Counted from the first letter of the stretch, positions 17,730-25,214 are shown. The stretch: 64,000 nt of DNA from Nitrobacteraceae bacterium AZCC 2146 (GCA_036924855.1 JBAGRP010000001.1:1922001-1986000); one strand, 5' to 3'. The notes: a model not told the origin generated them from the letters alone. A program made the numbers and translations.

Positions 17730-18186
17730 TGCGTGCACCTGCAAATTTGTCTTCCCGATAGAGCCAGAAGAGCTTCTGATGGTGGTCGATGGCACGCTGG
17801 ACGATTGCATCCGGCAATTCATGGCCAAGCCCGAGAGCGCCCGCCAAAAGTCGCCTGTCGGATAGAGCCGCATAGGCTTCGTCTATGGTTGAGGATTGGA
17901 TTTCAGCTTCGTGGAAGCTGGTTTCCTCTTTGGTCTTCGTCTCGCTGCAAACCATCCCGGCAGTAAATGGATGCCAGCGCCAGCCACAGTCCGGATCGCC
18001 CGTCGATCCTTATGATACCGCCTGTGATCCAGCAAAAACCTCCCTTTAGTTGGTTTCGGCCCAATCTGTGAAAGTGACAAATGTTCCTGCCCGCATAGAG
18101 GCTTGTGCCCTTGTGGAACGAACCGCCCTCCGGCCATTTGAATCTTGGTTCTGTTGCGTGTGGCAGCGATGAACTAGGAGGCAAGA
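17730..18186. other. Intergenic stretch, no supported gene
   Basis: No frame in this 457-bp stretch has a credible start and composition. On the minus strand around 17745-17810 a frame reads HHQKLFWLYREDKF, reminiscent of the HKKLFRLYREEKL segment of IS3-family transposases. The flanking residues do not extend the match, so an IS3 remnant is only a possibility. Confidence 0.4.
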
Positions 18187-18417
18187 ATGTTCCAGATCGG
18201 AGTTGGCGCGCTGCTCGTTCTTGGCGGATTCCTGTACATGGCACGCAATGCTATCTGGCGGGGATCGCTTAGCGGCCCGGAATCTTCCGGGCTCGTTCGC
18301 AACACTCTGGAGCCGCCACGACGCGGCTTGGGATTCCTGGGGCTCGGAACGAACTGGCCGGGCATCCTTCTTATGACAATCGGCGCAGTTCTGTTGGTTT
18401 CGGGAGCCGGTTTCTAG
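18187..18417 (+). CDS. Small two-helix membrane protein
   Basis: A 76-residue protein with AGGAGGCAAGA directly before the ATG. Hydrophobic segments lie at about residues 2-18 (FQIGVGALLVLGGFLYM) and 57-75 (WPGILLMTIGAVLLVSGAG), joined by a loop containing GLGFLGLGTNWPG. It is likely an inner-membrane hairpin. No function is known. Confidence 0.7.
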   Translation: MFQIGVGALLVLGGFLYMARNAIWRGSLSGPESSGLVRNTLEPPRRGLGFLGLGTNWPGILLMTIGAVLLVSGAGF

Positions 18418-18872
18418 GTCGGCCGCCACGCGCATCTAAGCAATGATTTTCAGCAAGGATGCGCATCCGAAACCAGCTCAGTCACCCTCGCTGAAGACAC
18501 TGGTGAGTGAAGCGACAGACGTCGGGTGCGCTTCGGTCCAGTTTTCGCTTTCTGCAAGGTGGGCATAGAGATCCGCCATCCGCCTGCTGTCTAAGTGCAC
18601 CCGCCTGGCGGACGAGATCGGAACGGTCGGCCATATCGAACCTCGCGAGTTCACGCCAAGACGGTAAAAATCCGGAAGTCCGGTTTCGTTCCCGCGAGGT
18701 CACCGAAGAACGCGTGCTCGCGCGCGCTGGTCGTAGCCGATCCAGGTCGCGTGCATTGCGAAGTCGCGTGCATTGCGAATCTTCCGTAGTCTGTCTGGGC
18801 AACGCGCGAGCGTCCGACGAAGCGTCACTTTCACCCATGCTCCGCTATTAACGGCGTCAATCGTATGCACGC
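18418..18872. other. Intergenic stretch upstream of the IS3 element
   Basis: No supported gene. A minus-strand reading from 18579 to 18478 (MADLYAHLAESENWTEAHPT, then SVASLTSVFSEGD and TGA) has protein-like composition but only 33 codons. It could be the tail of a decayed gene. A 17-bp tandem duplication lies at 18746-18779. Confidence 0.4.
18746..18779. repeat. 17-bp perfect tandem duplication
   Basis: GTCGCGTGCATTGCGAA occurs at 18746-18762 and again at 18763-18779 without mismatch, in non-coding sequence about 95 bp before the left end of the IS3 element. Confidence 0.9.
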
Positions 18873-18945
18873 GATCCCCCGTGACGTTGCCCCTCCGGCT
18901 TAATCCAGGTTGAAGTTCGTTCTGGCCCATGACGAGGACCAGAGC

Positions 18946-19212
18946 ATGAAGCGCAGTCGCTTTTCGGAAGAGCAGATCATCGGGATTTTGAAGGAGCATG
19001 AGGCCGGCGTTTCGGTCGCCGATCTTTGCCGCAAACACGGCGTCAGCGACGCCAGCATCTACAAGTGGAAGGCGAAGTTCGGCGGGATGGATGTCTCGGA
19101 GGCCAAGCGGCTGAAGACGCTTGAGGACGAGAACACCCGGCTGAAGCGGTTGCTGGCCGACGCCATGCTGGACAATGCGGCGTTGAAGGATCTCTTGGGA
19201 AAGAAATGGTGA
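18946..19212 (+). CDS. IS3-family OrfA (transposase helix-turn-helix subunit)
   Basis: An 88-residue protein opening MKRSRFSEEQIIGILKEHEA. It carries the helix-turn-helix (VADLCRKHGVSDASIYKWKAK) and a leucine-zipper-like stretch (LKTLEDENTRLKRLLADAML) that dimerises the transposase. It overlaps OrfB by seven bases in the -1 frame, allowing the usual -1 frameshift to make OrfAB. Confidence 0.92.
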   Translation: MKRSRFSEEQIIGILKEHEAGVSVADLCRKHGVSDASIYKWKAKFGGMDVSEAKRLKTLEDENTRLKRLLADAMLDNAALKDLLGKKW

Positions 19213-20132
19213 CGCCCGCGGGGAAGCGGAAAGCTGTCGCGCATCTGCGAACTGCATTCGAGATGAGCGAACGGCGGGCGTGTAAAGCCATCGGCAGCTG
19301 CCGCATGACCATGAGGTACAAGACCACCCGGGCCGACGATGCCGGCCTTCGCCAGCGTATGAAGGCGATCGCCCATGAGCGCCGCCGCTTCGGCTATCGG
19401 CGCCTGCACGTGCTGCTCAAGCGGGAGGGCTATGTGATCAACCACAAGAAGCTGTTCCGGCTGTATCGGGAGGAGAAGCTTGCGGTGCGCCGCCGCGGTG
19501 GTCGCAAGCGGGCGATCGGGACCAGGGCGCCGATGCTGGTTCCGGCAGCATCCAACGACCGCTGGTCGCTCGACTTCGTGTCGGATCAGCTGACCGACGG
19601 TCGTCGCTTCCGCATCCTGACTGTCGTCGATGACTGTACCCGCGAGTGCCTGACGCTGGTGGCCGATACCTCGCTTTCCGGCGTCCGGGTGGCGCGGGAA
19701 CTGGACCGGCTGACGATCGAGCGCGGCAAGCCGACGATGGTGGTCAGCGACAACGGCAGCGAACTAACCAGCAACGCCATCCTGACATGGGCCGATCACG
19801 CCGGCATCGACTGGCACTACATCGCTCCGGGCAAGCCGACGCAGAACGCCTTCATCGAGAGCTTCAATGGCCGGCTGCGCGATGAATTGTTGAACGAGAC
19901 GTTGTTCACGTCACTGGCCCAGGCTCGCGTTGCCCTCCGATGGTGGCGCGCCGACTACAACGACGCCCGACCACACTCCCGACTCGGGTGGCGGACGCCG
20001 TCCGAATTTGCCTTCACCCATCCGCGGCGGGAGCTGGCGCTGCGCTATGCCGACGGCTCCGCCCCAGCTCCCGTCGCTCCACCCGCCCACCAGGGCAATC
20101 CAACCGCCAGGAACGAACTCACCGTTGGATAA
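19206..20132 (+). CDS. IS3-family OrfB (DDE transposase catalytic part)
   Basis: A 308-residue rve-type integrase core. An HTH_21-like region (RQRMKAIAHERRRFGYRRLH) is followed by the DDE triad: Asp in RWSLDFVSD, Asp in VVSDNGSE and Glu in AFIESFNG. It ends with the family WRADYNDARPHSRLGWRTPS signature. It is expressed as OrfAB by frameshifting. Both frames are intact, so the element could still be active if its ends are recognised. Confidence 0.93.
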   Translation: MVTPAGKRKAVAHLRTAFEMSERRACKAIGSCRMTMRYKTTRADDAGLRQRMKAIAHERRRFGYRRLHVLLKREGYVINHKKLFRLYREEKLAVRRRGGRKRAIGTRAPMLVPAASNDRWSLDFVSDQLTDGRRFRILTVVDDCTRECLTLVADTSLSGVRVARELDRLTIERGKPTMVVSDNGSELTSNAILTWADHAGIDWHYIAPGKPTQNAFIESFNGRLRDELLNETLFTSLAQARVALRWWRADYNDARPHSRLGWRTPSEFAFTHPRRELALRYADGSAPAPVAPPAHQGNPTARNELTVG

Positions 20133-20304
20133 AACTTGGGGGCAACGTCACCCGGGACAGTAAAGCCTACATCGCCACGCATCCCTTCGACACGTGTGGT
20201 CGACGCACGCGGGCAATGATTGCGATCAGCCAGGAGCGCGCGAGTACGGTTGGCGCTCCGGCCGGTACAGCGCCTAAGACTGGTAGTAGATCCGCCGCTT
20301 CTAA

Positions 20305-20514
20305 CTAGGGCTCGTCCTGAGTGACCGTCGGAGCCTCAGCCTCGGGGTCGTCCGGCGTGACTGTGGGTGTTTCGAGTCGCCTTGCACGTTCTCGCAACAT
20401 CGGAACGAGCGAGATTGCGGCCGGCGGGGCGTCGGTACGGTCGACGTAAGCCCGCTCAATCTCGTCAGCTGCCTGATACAGAAGCTCGGCTATGCTGGGT
20501 ATCGGTCCTGTCAT
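20305..20514 (-). CDS. Small hypothetical protein with Thr/Asp/Glu-rich tail
   Basis: A 69-residue acidic protein (MTGPIPSIAELLYQAADEIE start) with GAAGGAGAGCC before the ATG. The first 45 residues look helical; the tail repeats PTVTPDD and PTVTQDE. It has no Cys and no membrane segment. A strong hairpin with a T-run lies only 27 bp upstream of its start on the same strand, so its transcript must pass through that structure. Function unknown. Confidence 0.6.
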   Translation of the reverse strand: MTGPIPSIAELLYQAADEIERAYVDRTDAPPAAISLVPMLRERARRLETPTVTPDDPEAEAPTVTQDEP

Positions 20515-20540
20515 AAGGCTCTCCTTCGCGGACCATCTTA

Positions 20541-20567
20541 AACGAAAAGCCCGGCCGGAACCGGGCT
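20541..20567 (-). terminator. Rho-independent-type hairpin just upstream of a start codon
   Basis: Read on the minus strand, AGCCCGG and CCGGGCT (20567-20548) form a 7-bp stem with a six-base loop, followed by TTTTCGTTT. It would end transcripts coming from the gene at 21404. Because the next ribosome site starts about 15 bp later, it could also work as an attenuator for the small gene at 20514. Confidence 0.6.
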
Positions 20568-21113
20568 CGTCTTAGCTATTTCTGGCCCCTTTTTCGGCCT
20601 GGTTCACTGGCCCTTGCGGGATCATCCGCGAGGACCGCGCGCCTGCGCTTGGTGGTTGAATTTGCGGCGATCAAATCGGTGTCAATTTCCTGCTGCAAAC
20701 AGGAAAGAAAAAAGCGCGGTCTATTGAAACAGGGGCCGAAGGATGAACCGCTCCTAGGAAATTCGCAAATGCCGTGAAGCCTTCGCGAGGCTGGGGATCG
20801 ATTTGACGGATCAAATCGATCCCCAGCCTACGAGGTAGCCCAGGTTATGGACGGTGGCGACTGAGCTTTTCTACTTGCTCCGAAATCCTGAGACCCACCG
20901 AAAAGCAACATGGCGACAGCAGACTGGACGTGCCCTGCGACCACACACTTTCGACCTCGTGCGCGCTGCCAGTCTACGATGGCGTCTCTACGTATGCATG
21001 CACATGCGCGCTGGCTGCTTTACGAAGCGACGTGGCAAACGGTAGCGAACAGCCGCCGTCTCGCGAGGCCGGTCCGCCTCACAACGCACGAAAGCCATCT
21101 GCTCTGAAGCCGA
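20568..21113. other. Non-coding stretch with a strong hairpin
   Basis: No frame here has both a ribosome site and plausible composition. It contains the perfect inverted repeat at 20789-20828 and a weaker pair TTTCCTG/CAGGAAA near 20686-20706 that has no U-tract. Confidence 0.5.
20789..20828. repeat. Perfect 18-bp inverted repeat with 4-nt loop
   Basis: GGCTGGGGATCGATTTGA (20789-20806) and its exact reverse complement (20811-20828) flank CGGA. No mismatch occurs. A second, shorter hairpin (GCCT at 20779-20782 with AGGC at 20788-20791) shares its first bases and would compete with it. No T-run follows on either strand, so a simple terminator is not indicated. Confidence 0.9.
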
Positions 21114-21404
21114 TCAATGATGAGATTCAAGCACGATGACGACGCCCGTCGGTTCGGGTTCGTGTGGCTTTAGACTCGTGAGAGTCGCATCACTCCAGTT
21201 GGCAAGACTTACAACTTCGCCGGTTTGTGCCTTCGATTCCCGCGTTTCGGCGGGCTCCAGGACCTTAAGGCCGCCGCCATCGAGAAAGAATGTATGGTCC
21301 CCAAACAAGTCATTCAGCTGGGGAACCGCCGGATGGTTATCAGGAAGAACCGCGGCATCGTATTGACTCAAAGTTTGGCTTACCTGCGCCGAATTTAGCT
21401 TCAT
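21114..21404 (-). CDS. Small hypothetical protein with predicted stress promoter
   Basis: A 96-residue protein starting MKLNSAQVSQTLSQYDAAVL at 21404, chosen for AAGGAGCAGGCC before it; the open frame extends 12 codons further upstream. It is soluble, with no Cys and no signal peptide. It ends TGVVIVLESHH. A GGAAC-N16-CATT box lies about 65 bp upstream. No family was recognised. Confidence 0.65.
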   Translation of the reverse strand: MKLNSAQVSQTLSQYDAAVLPDNHPAVPQLNDLFGDHTFFLDGGGLKVLEPAETRESKAQTGEVVSLANWSDATLTSLKPHEPEPTGVVIVLESHH

Positions 21405-21470
21405 GGCCTGCTCCTTCTTCACACGTCGCGCGAGCCTCACTCGTCAGCTTTGCGACGGCCATACGCTCCG

Positions 21471-21495
21471 AATGATTCCGCCGGCGTAAGGTTCC
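21471..21495 (-). promoter_or_regulatory. EcfG-like promoter (GGAAC-N16-CATT)
   Basis: On the minus strand GGAAC (21495-21491) is followed after 16 bases by CATT (21474-21471), one base from the EcfG consensus GGAAC-N16/17-CGTT. It points at the gene starting at 21404. Confidence 0.5.
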
Positions 21496-21513
21496 TTACA
21501 TTCTCGAAAATCG

Positions 21514-21645
21514 CTAGAATGCCTTTTTTTCAAGGCCAATGCCTCTTCGTAAAAGAACTGCGAGAATGGAGCTGATCGCGAAGCTATGGCCGTTGAGCGG
21601 CATTTGCGTGTCTGGGATAACGCAGCTTGATTCCGTGTCGGCCAT
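21514..21645 (-). CDS. Possible 43-residue protein
   Basis: From the ATG at 21645 the complement reads MADTESSCVIPDTQMPLNGH and ends RRGIGLEKKAF. GGGGCAGGAGCC precedes the start, a good ribosome site. The hydrophobic middle (SFAISSILAVLL) could cross a membrane. No homologue is recalled, and it lies across from the promoter of the 21727 gene. Confidence 0.35.
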   Translation of the reverse strand: MADTESSCVIPDTQMPLNGHSFAISSILAVLLRRGIGLEKKAF

Positions 21646-21667
21646 GGCTCCTGCCCCTAAGAAGGGT

Positions 21668-21692
21668 GGAACGCCCCACGGGATGCAGCGTT
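21668..21692 (+). promoter_or_regulatory. Consensus EcfG general-stress promoter
   Basis: GGAAC at 21668-21672, a 16-base spacer, and CGTT at 21689-21692 match the alphaproteobacterial EcfG (PhyR-NepR-EcfG) promoter exactly. The gene start at 21727 is 35 bp downstream. Confidence 0.75.
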
Positions 21693-21726
21693 GCCTTAGC
21701 ATGAGGCGCTTATTCGAGGCGCGGCC

Positions 21727-22077
21727 ATGAAACCGAATCCAACTCAACGGCCAAACATCTATGTCGTCGAGAGTGATACTCGCGCAATTGTGGCATACGA
21801 GGCGGGATCATCTTCCGAAGCGCGAGAACTCACACGGGAATTGTGGTTTCTGCTCGAACTCGCCAACCGCAAGAGCAAAGGTCTTCCACTATGGGACGGG
21901 AATTCCAGGCTACGGGTTCGACTGGCCACAGGGGCGGAGGCCGACGTTTTGAGCAAGGCACTAGGCGACAGGCCAGCACTGCCGGACGACGTCGTGCTGG
22001 TTTATCTCGTTGACGTAGACGACAGGCGGTCGGACAGCAAACTGGTCGCGCGGGGCGACTTCCCTCTCAGCCGTTGA
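21727..22077 (+). CDS. Hypothetical protein, likely EcfG-regulated
   Basis: A 116-residue soluble protein (MKPNPTQRPNIYVVESDTRA start). The sequence alternates short beta-like runs (IVAYEAGSS, RLRVRLATG, DDVVLVYLVDVDD) with a helix (ARELTRELWFLLELANR). No catalytic motif is seen. A perfect EcfG promoter 35 bp upstream suggests induction under general stress. The family is not recognised. Confidence 0.7.
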   Translation: MKPNPTQRPNIYVVESDTRAIVAYEAGSSSEARELTRELWFLLELANRKSKGLPLWDGNSRLRVRLATGAEADVLSKALGDRPALPDDVVLVYLVDVDDRRSDSKLVARGDFPLSR

Positions 22078-22335
22078 TATCATTGCTGGATTTAAAGCCG
22101 GAACAAATGCCCCCTTTTTCACACGAACCCTTGATCTGCCGCGGTTGTCTCGCGGCGATTGCGAGTCTGTCCTAGCCCGAATTCGGCGGCCGTCGCAGCG
22201 GGAACTTTCCTGTAATCCTGGGCATCGTGGCATGGGCTAAGGCTCAGGTTTGATCACTACCGTTACTAAATCAAATCCTGACCTAAATACCACTTGGGCA
22301 AGCCGGCGAAGATCACACGCCAAATGACGTTCAAG

Positions 22336-22360
22336 GGAACAGAACGCCTGAGAATACGTT
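22336..22360 (+). promoter_or_regulatory. Consensus EcfG general-stress promoter
   Basis: GGAAC at 22336-22340, 16 bases, then CGTT at 22357-22360. The SPW-repeat gene begins 55 bp downstream at 22416. Confidence 0.75.
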
Positions 22361-22415
22361 TTTAAATTGCAGAAATGTTGCGATGCGCATGTCTGCTCCG
22401 AAGACGGAGGATGTC

Positions 22416-22775
22416 ATGAACGAATGGTCGAATGCGAAATTCTGCGACGTAGCAAATCTTATCCTTGGTGCAGCCCTGTTTTTCTCTCCATGGATTTTTG
22501 GGTTCGCGGCTGGACCGCAATCTCAGAACGCCTGGATTAGCGGTATCGTAATCGCAGCCCTCTCCATCGCCGCGCTTGCTGCATTCGCGGTATGGGAGGA
22601 GTGGTTAAACCTTATCGCAGGGCTTTGGGCCATCGTGTCGCCCTGGATGCTCGAATTCCAAGGGACAACCGCGATGACTGTCCACGTGATAATCGGCATC
22701 ATCGTTGCGGCACTGGCAGCCATCGAACTGTGGCTTCTGTACCAGAATCCGCCACGGCTGACAGCTGGGCACTGA
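22416..22775 (+). CDS. SPW-repeat membrane protein
   Basis: A 119-residue protein beginning MNEWSNAKFCDVANLILGAA, with CGGAGGATGTC before the ATG. Four hydrophobic helices are arranged as two halves, each with the SPW signature: FFSPWIFGF at about 24-32 and IVSPWMLEF at about 74-82. The SPW family consists of small four-helix membrane proteins of unknown function. The consensus EcfG box upstream suggests a stress role. Confidence 0.88.
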   Translation: MNEWSNAKFCDVANLILGAALFFSPWIFGFAAGPQSQNAWISGIVIAALSIAALAAFAVWEEWLNLIAGLWAIVSPWMLEFQGTTAMTVHVIIGIIVAALAAIELWLLYQNPPRLTAGH

Positions 22776-22811
22776 ACCCAACGATCGACGCCGTCGCGTA
22801 CACATTGAGTT

Positions 22812-22840
22812 CCCATGACGATCATGCATGATCCCATGGG
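22812..22840. promoter_or_regulatory. Nested palindrome, possible operator
   Basis: The perfect 14-bp palindrome GATCATGCATGATC (22820-22833) sits inside CCCATG (22812-22817) and CATGGG (22835-22840), separated by two and one bases. It lies 37 bp after the SPW gene and 57 bp before the next start. Confidence 0.4.
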
Positions 22841-22896
22841 GATGAACGCAGAAAACATACCGATCGCAAGGGAGGCGATAACGGTGGGGTTATGCA

Positions 22897-23148
22897 ATGA
22901 AGCCCTTGAATCGCGATGACATCACAGCCGAACTCGGAGAGGTCGATGACCTCACCGTCATTGAGATCTTGCGCACCGGCGCCACCATGGAGGAATTCAC
23001 CGAGGCTCTGGCGTGGTTCACAAACAACGAGCCACTCATGAACATCGGCAAGCCGCTGGCAACCGGCCGCGTTGGCCGTCTGGTCGATATCCTCGAGAGT
23101 GTAGATGGTGAGCAACCCGGACCTTTGGGATACCCGCTCGAAGGTTGA
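22897..23148 (+). CDS. Small conserved hypothetical protein
   Basis: An 83-residue acidic protein, MKPLNRDDITAELGEVDDLT at the start. It has a helical middle (MEEFTEALAWFTNNEPLM) and an ending VGRLVDILESVDGEQPG. It is preceded by GGTGGGG at a slightly long distance. Proteins of this type (DDLT..EILRTGAT) recur in Bradyrhizobium stress regions as I recall. No function known. Confidence 0.7.
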   Translation: MKPLNRDDITAELGEVDDLTVIEILRTGATMEEFTEALAWFTNNEPLMNIGKPLATGRVGRLVDILESVDGEQPGPLGYPLEG

Positions 23149-23223
23149 TTTCATGGGGGCCGTCAAAGGCTGGAAACTGAGTCTTTCTGCTTGATCGCGC
23201 ACCTTGCTGTGGGACAACGGCCA

Positions 23224-23676
23224 CTAAGCAGCGACAAGCTTCACAATCTCAGAGACCGGATGCGACGTCATCTCCTTAGGAATCTCGGCGGCGATGCGCT
23301 CGACGACCTCCGCGTGAAGGACCTTGCGAAGATTTCCCAATACCTTGGGAGGAGCAATGATGATGAGCTTCTCGAAGAGATTGGCGTGAGCATGGCGATA
23401 GAGTGCTTCCGCAAGCTCGTTGGCAAACCGTTCCTTGGCAATGTAATGCCAATCGACCTCTTCCATGGCGCTTCGCGCAGCGCCAGGGCTTGCAGTGGAT
23501 CGCCCGGGGCGATCCGTGCCCTGCTCGCGCGTTGCCGGGTTATCCTGTTCGAAAATCCGCTCGACGATGAGTTCGACGTGTTGTGCGTTGCCCCTATTGC
23601 GTAAGAAAAGAGCCTTTTGACCGTCGCCGACGAGAATGAGAGTGTTGTGGGAAACAGGTCTGAGTTCCGTGGTCAT
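23224..23676 (-). CDS. Host-attachment family protein
   Basis: A 150-residue protein with a core typical of the Host_attach family: LILVGDGQKALFLRNRG at the start, YIAKERFANELAEALYRHAH and LIIIAPPKVLGNLRKVLHAEV, then IAAEIPKEMTSHPVSEI. The family was named from an Agrobacterium attachment locus, but most members have no tested function, and the fold resembles eRF1/baeRF domains. AGGAGCATCCTCAAA precedes the ATG. A weak EcfG-like box (GCAAC-N16-CGTT, minus strand 23797-23773) lies about 100 bp upstream. Confidence 0.85.
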   Translation of the reverse strand: MTTELRPVSHNTLILVGDGQKALFLRNRGNAQHVELIVERIFEQDNPATREQGTDRPGRSTASPGAARSAMEEVDWHYIAKERFANELAEALYRHAHANLFEKLIIIAPPKVLGNLRKVLHAEVVERIAAEIPKEMTSHPVSEIVKLVAA

Positions 23677-24319
23677 TTTGAGGATGCTCCTACGTCCACT
23701 GTTTCGACGCCCCGTATGTCTCCATTACCGCGTGAGGGAACTCCGCTGCCAGAGGAGTTCATGTCAAAACATAACGCGAAAGCCGTCGCGTGGTTGCCTC
23801 CATCCTGAGACGATTGCGGCCGTTAGATCAGATTGGGCTTGTTCAGCGGAACCGCCGATGAATCGGCCCGCTCTTCAACGAGTTTCAGCGCATCGCGGGC
23901 GGATCCAATGTGAGATTTTTTTCATAAGCGGCTTCATCCGGAACTCATCTCCTGGCCTTCAGGTCATCTCTATCGGAGCCGCTGCCGGATCCAATATCGT
24001 CCGCCTTCGCCATCTCCCTGATTTATGCAGCCGCCTTTCACGAACGAGCGCGCCGCATCTGAAGTCGCCATAGCGTGCCTTGTTGCTTGCCGGCGAGTTG
24101 AGGTCTTTGCCTCGCGCAGCCTGTGATCCACGTGGCGCGCGCTTGTCTGCGTTTGAAGGCACGCAACCAAACATCAAGGAGCAGGACTGGACGGAATCAC
24201 AGTGGAAGTTCGCGCGAATTAAATTGTTACTTGACCCTCCTCGATTTTAGTTAATATTTATTATTTAATGTTGTTTAATTTTTCTGCGTCCTGCCACGTA
24301 TCTTTCCTGGGAGGGATAA
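23677..24319. other. Intergenic stretch, AT-rich at its right end
   Basis: No supported gene over 300 bp. A 15-codon frame at 23761-23808 has a good ribosome site (GAGGAGTTC) but is too short to call. From about 24215 to 24290 the sequence turns strongly AT-rich, unlike the surroundings, and holds the likely promoter of the next gene. Confidence 0.5.
24231..24260 (+). promoter_or_regulatory. Possible housekeeping-type promoter
   Basis: TTGACC at 24231-24236 and TATTTA at 24255-24260 are separated by 18 bases in an AT-rich patch. The start codon at 24320 lies 59 bp downstream. Confidence 0.4.
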
Positions 24320-24544
24320 ATGTCGGATCCAATCGGACAAAAATCAGCTCTAGTTGAGGATAGGCGGAAATTTTTGGCTGCTTGCGGAAAATTCGCTGTA
24401 GTCACACCCCCCGCAATTACGCTGTTGTTGTCGACCTCACTTAATTCCACCGCGATTGCGCACTCGGGGGGAAAGGGCAACAACGGCTGGGGAAACGGCG
24501 GTAGCGATGGAAGCCCCAATGGCAAGGACGACAACGGTCGCTAG
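24320..24544 (+). CDS. Small exported peptide with RR signal and Gly/Asn/Asp tail
   Basis: A 74-residue protein. After a polar start comes DRRKFLAACGKFAVVTPPAI, a conserved signal-like segment with a twin arginine and a hydrophobic stretch through LLLSTSLNSTAIA. The tail, SGGKGNNGWGNGGSDGSPNG followed by KDDNGR, is Gly/Asn/Asp-rich. I recall short proteins with the same RRKFL-C-KFAVVTPPA-LLLSTS head and GNNGWGNGG-D-SPNG tail in many proteobacteria, without known function. It could be Tat-exported or membrane-anchored. Its promoter region is AT-rich. Confidence 0.65.
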   Translation: MSDPIGQKSALVEDRRKFLAACGKFAVVTPPAITLLLSTSLNSTAIAHSGGKGNNGWGNGGSDGSPNGKDDNGR

Positions 24545-25004
24545 AAGCTGTCAAACCCGTGCCGCGGTGTTGATGCCGATGATGCTTTCGATATCCGGTT
24601 CAGGCACGTACGGCCATGTTCAGCTTATGCCGCGATCAGTTTTCTCCAGGGCGAACCAAGCTAGGAGCGCCCATAGAAAAGTCGGTCGGCCCGATCCTCA
24701 ACTTACTCCCTGAGTTCAGCCCGAGACGCGCTCGATCTTTCCAAAGCGGCATTCACACGCACCCCAGCAACCGGACGCGGGTTACCGCATCCCAGTATTC
24801 TATGCATCTACCCGCGGTGACTCGCATGAACTCGCATGAAAACGTGAAAACGGCGGCGCGAACTCTAGCAGTACGGCCTGTGGCGAGGGCGTCTGCCATC
24901 GTTCGAAAGAACTCAAGTTCTGACTCATAATCATGATGACCCAGTATCATGATGACCCAGTCGCGATGTTGGGCGTGTATCTGATCAGTGTAGAGGAGAT
25001 GGCA
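24545..25004. other. Intergenic stretch with tandem repeats
   Basis: No supported gene. It contains a 10-bp tandem repeat (CTCGCATGAA twice, 24821-24840) and a 16-bp tandem repeat at 24930-24961. Confidence 0.5.
24930..24961. repeat. 16-bp perfect tandem duplication
   Basis: ATCATGATGACCCAGT occurs at 24930-24945 and 24946-24961 without mismatch, 44 bp upstream of the start codon at 25005, so it may affect the promoter or leader of that gene. Confidence 0.9.
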
Positions 25005-25214
25005 ATGAAGGAGTTGTTAGTCTGTCGCGCGATGGAGAGCAGGTGCCGACAGCGCGCGGCGCTGTATCCTAGCGAGAGCGGAAGGTGGCTCGCCGAGGCT
25101 GAGATGTGGCAACGCAAGGCGATGGACTCGATCTCCGACCACTTCGACGATTGCAACACAAATCCCGCAACCATTCCCTCGAAAGGAGTGAATTATAAAT
25201 ACCCGGGACTCTAA
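25005..25214 (+). CDS. Small helical hypothetical protein
   Basis: A 69-residue protein (MKELLVCRAMESRCRQRAAL start). The ATG at 25005 follows AGAGGAG by six bases. The segment SGRWLAEAEMWQRKAMDSIS is helical and reminiscent of many short Bradyrhizobium proteins with a WLAEAE-W-KA pattern. The protein encoded at 31478 has a similar C/R-A-ES/LAEQ layout. No function known. Confidence 0.55.
   Translation: MKELLVCRAMESRCRQRAALYPSESGRWLAEAEMWQRKAMDSISDHFDDCNTNPATIPSKGVNYKYPGL

Larger units (their letters stand above)
18873..20159 (+). mobile_element. IS3-family insertion sequence (IS407-like group)
   Basis: Two overlapping transposase frames lie between imperfect inverted ends. The right end, read inward, is TGTCCCGGGTGACGTTGCCC; the left end aligns as GATCCCCCGTGACGTTGCCC. 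Both continue with one more C, so they share TCCC and GTGACGTTGCCCC with two interior mismatches; the first two left bases differ from TG. Length is about 1287 bp. Flanks ACGC (left) and GTAA (right) do not form a direct repeat, so no target duplication is visible. The element may be old, or one end may have been altered. Confidence 0.85.

Noticed and set aside
17745..17810. An IS3 transposase remnant suggested by HHQKLFWLYREDKF
   Set aside because: The resemblance to HKKLFRLYREEKL covers about 14 residues and does not extend on either side, so chance cannot be excluded.
18114..18140. An EcfG promoter before the membrane protein gene at 18187
   Set aside because: GGAAC is present, but the base run 16-17 positions later is ATTT/TTTG, matching the CGTT element at no more than two positions.
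20686..20706. TTTCCTG/CAGGAAA inverted repeat as a terminator
   Set aside because: It is AT-rich in the stem, and the adjacent run is A rather than T on the strand needed for termination.
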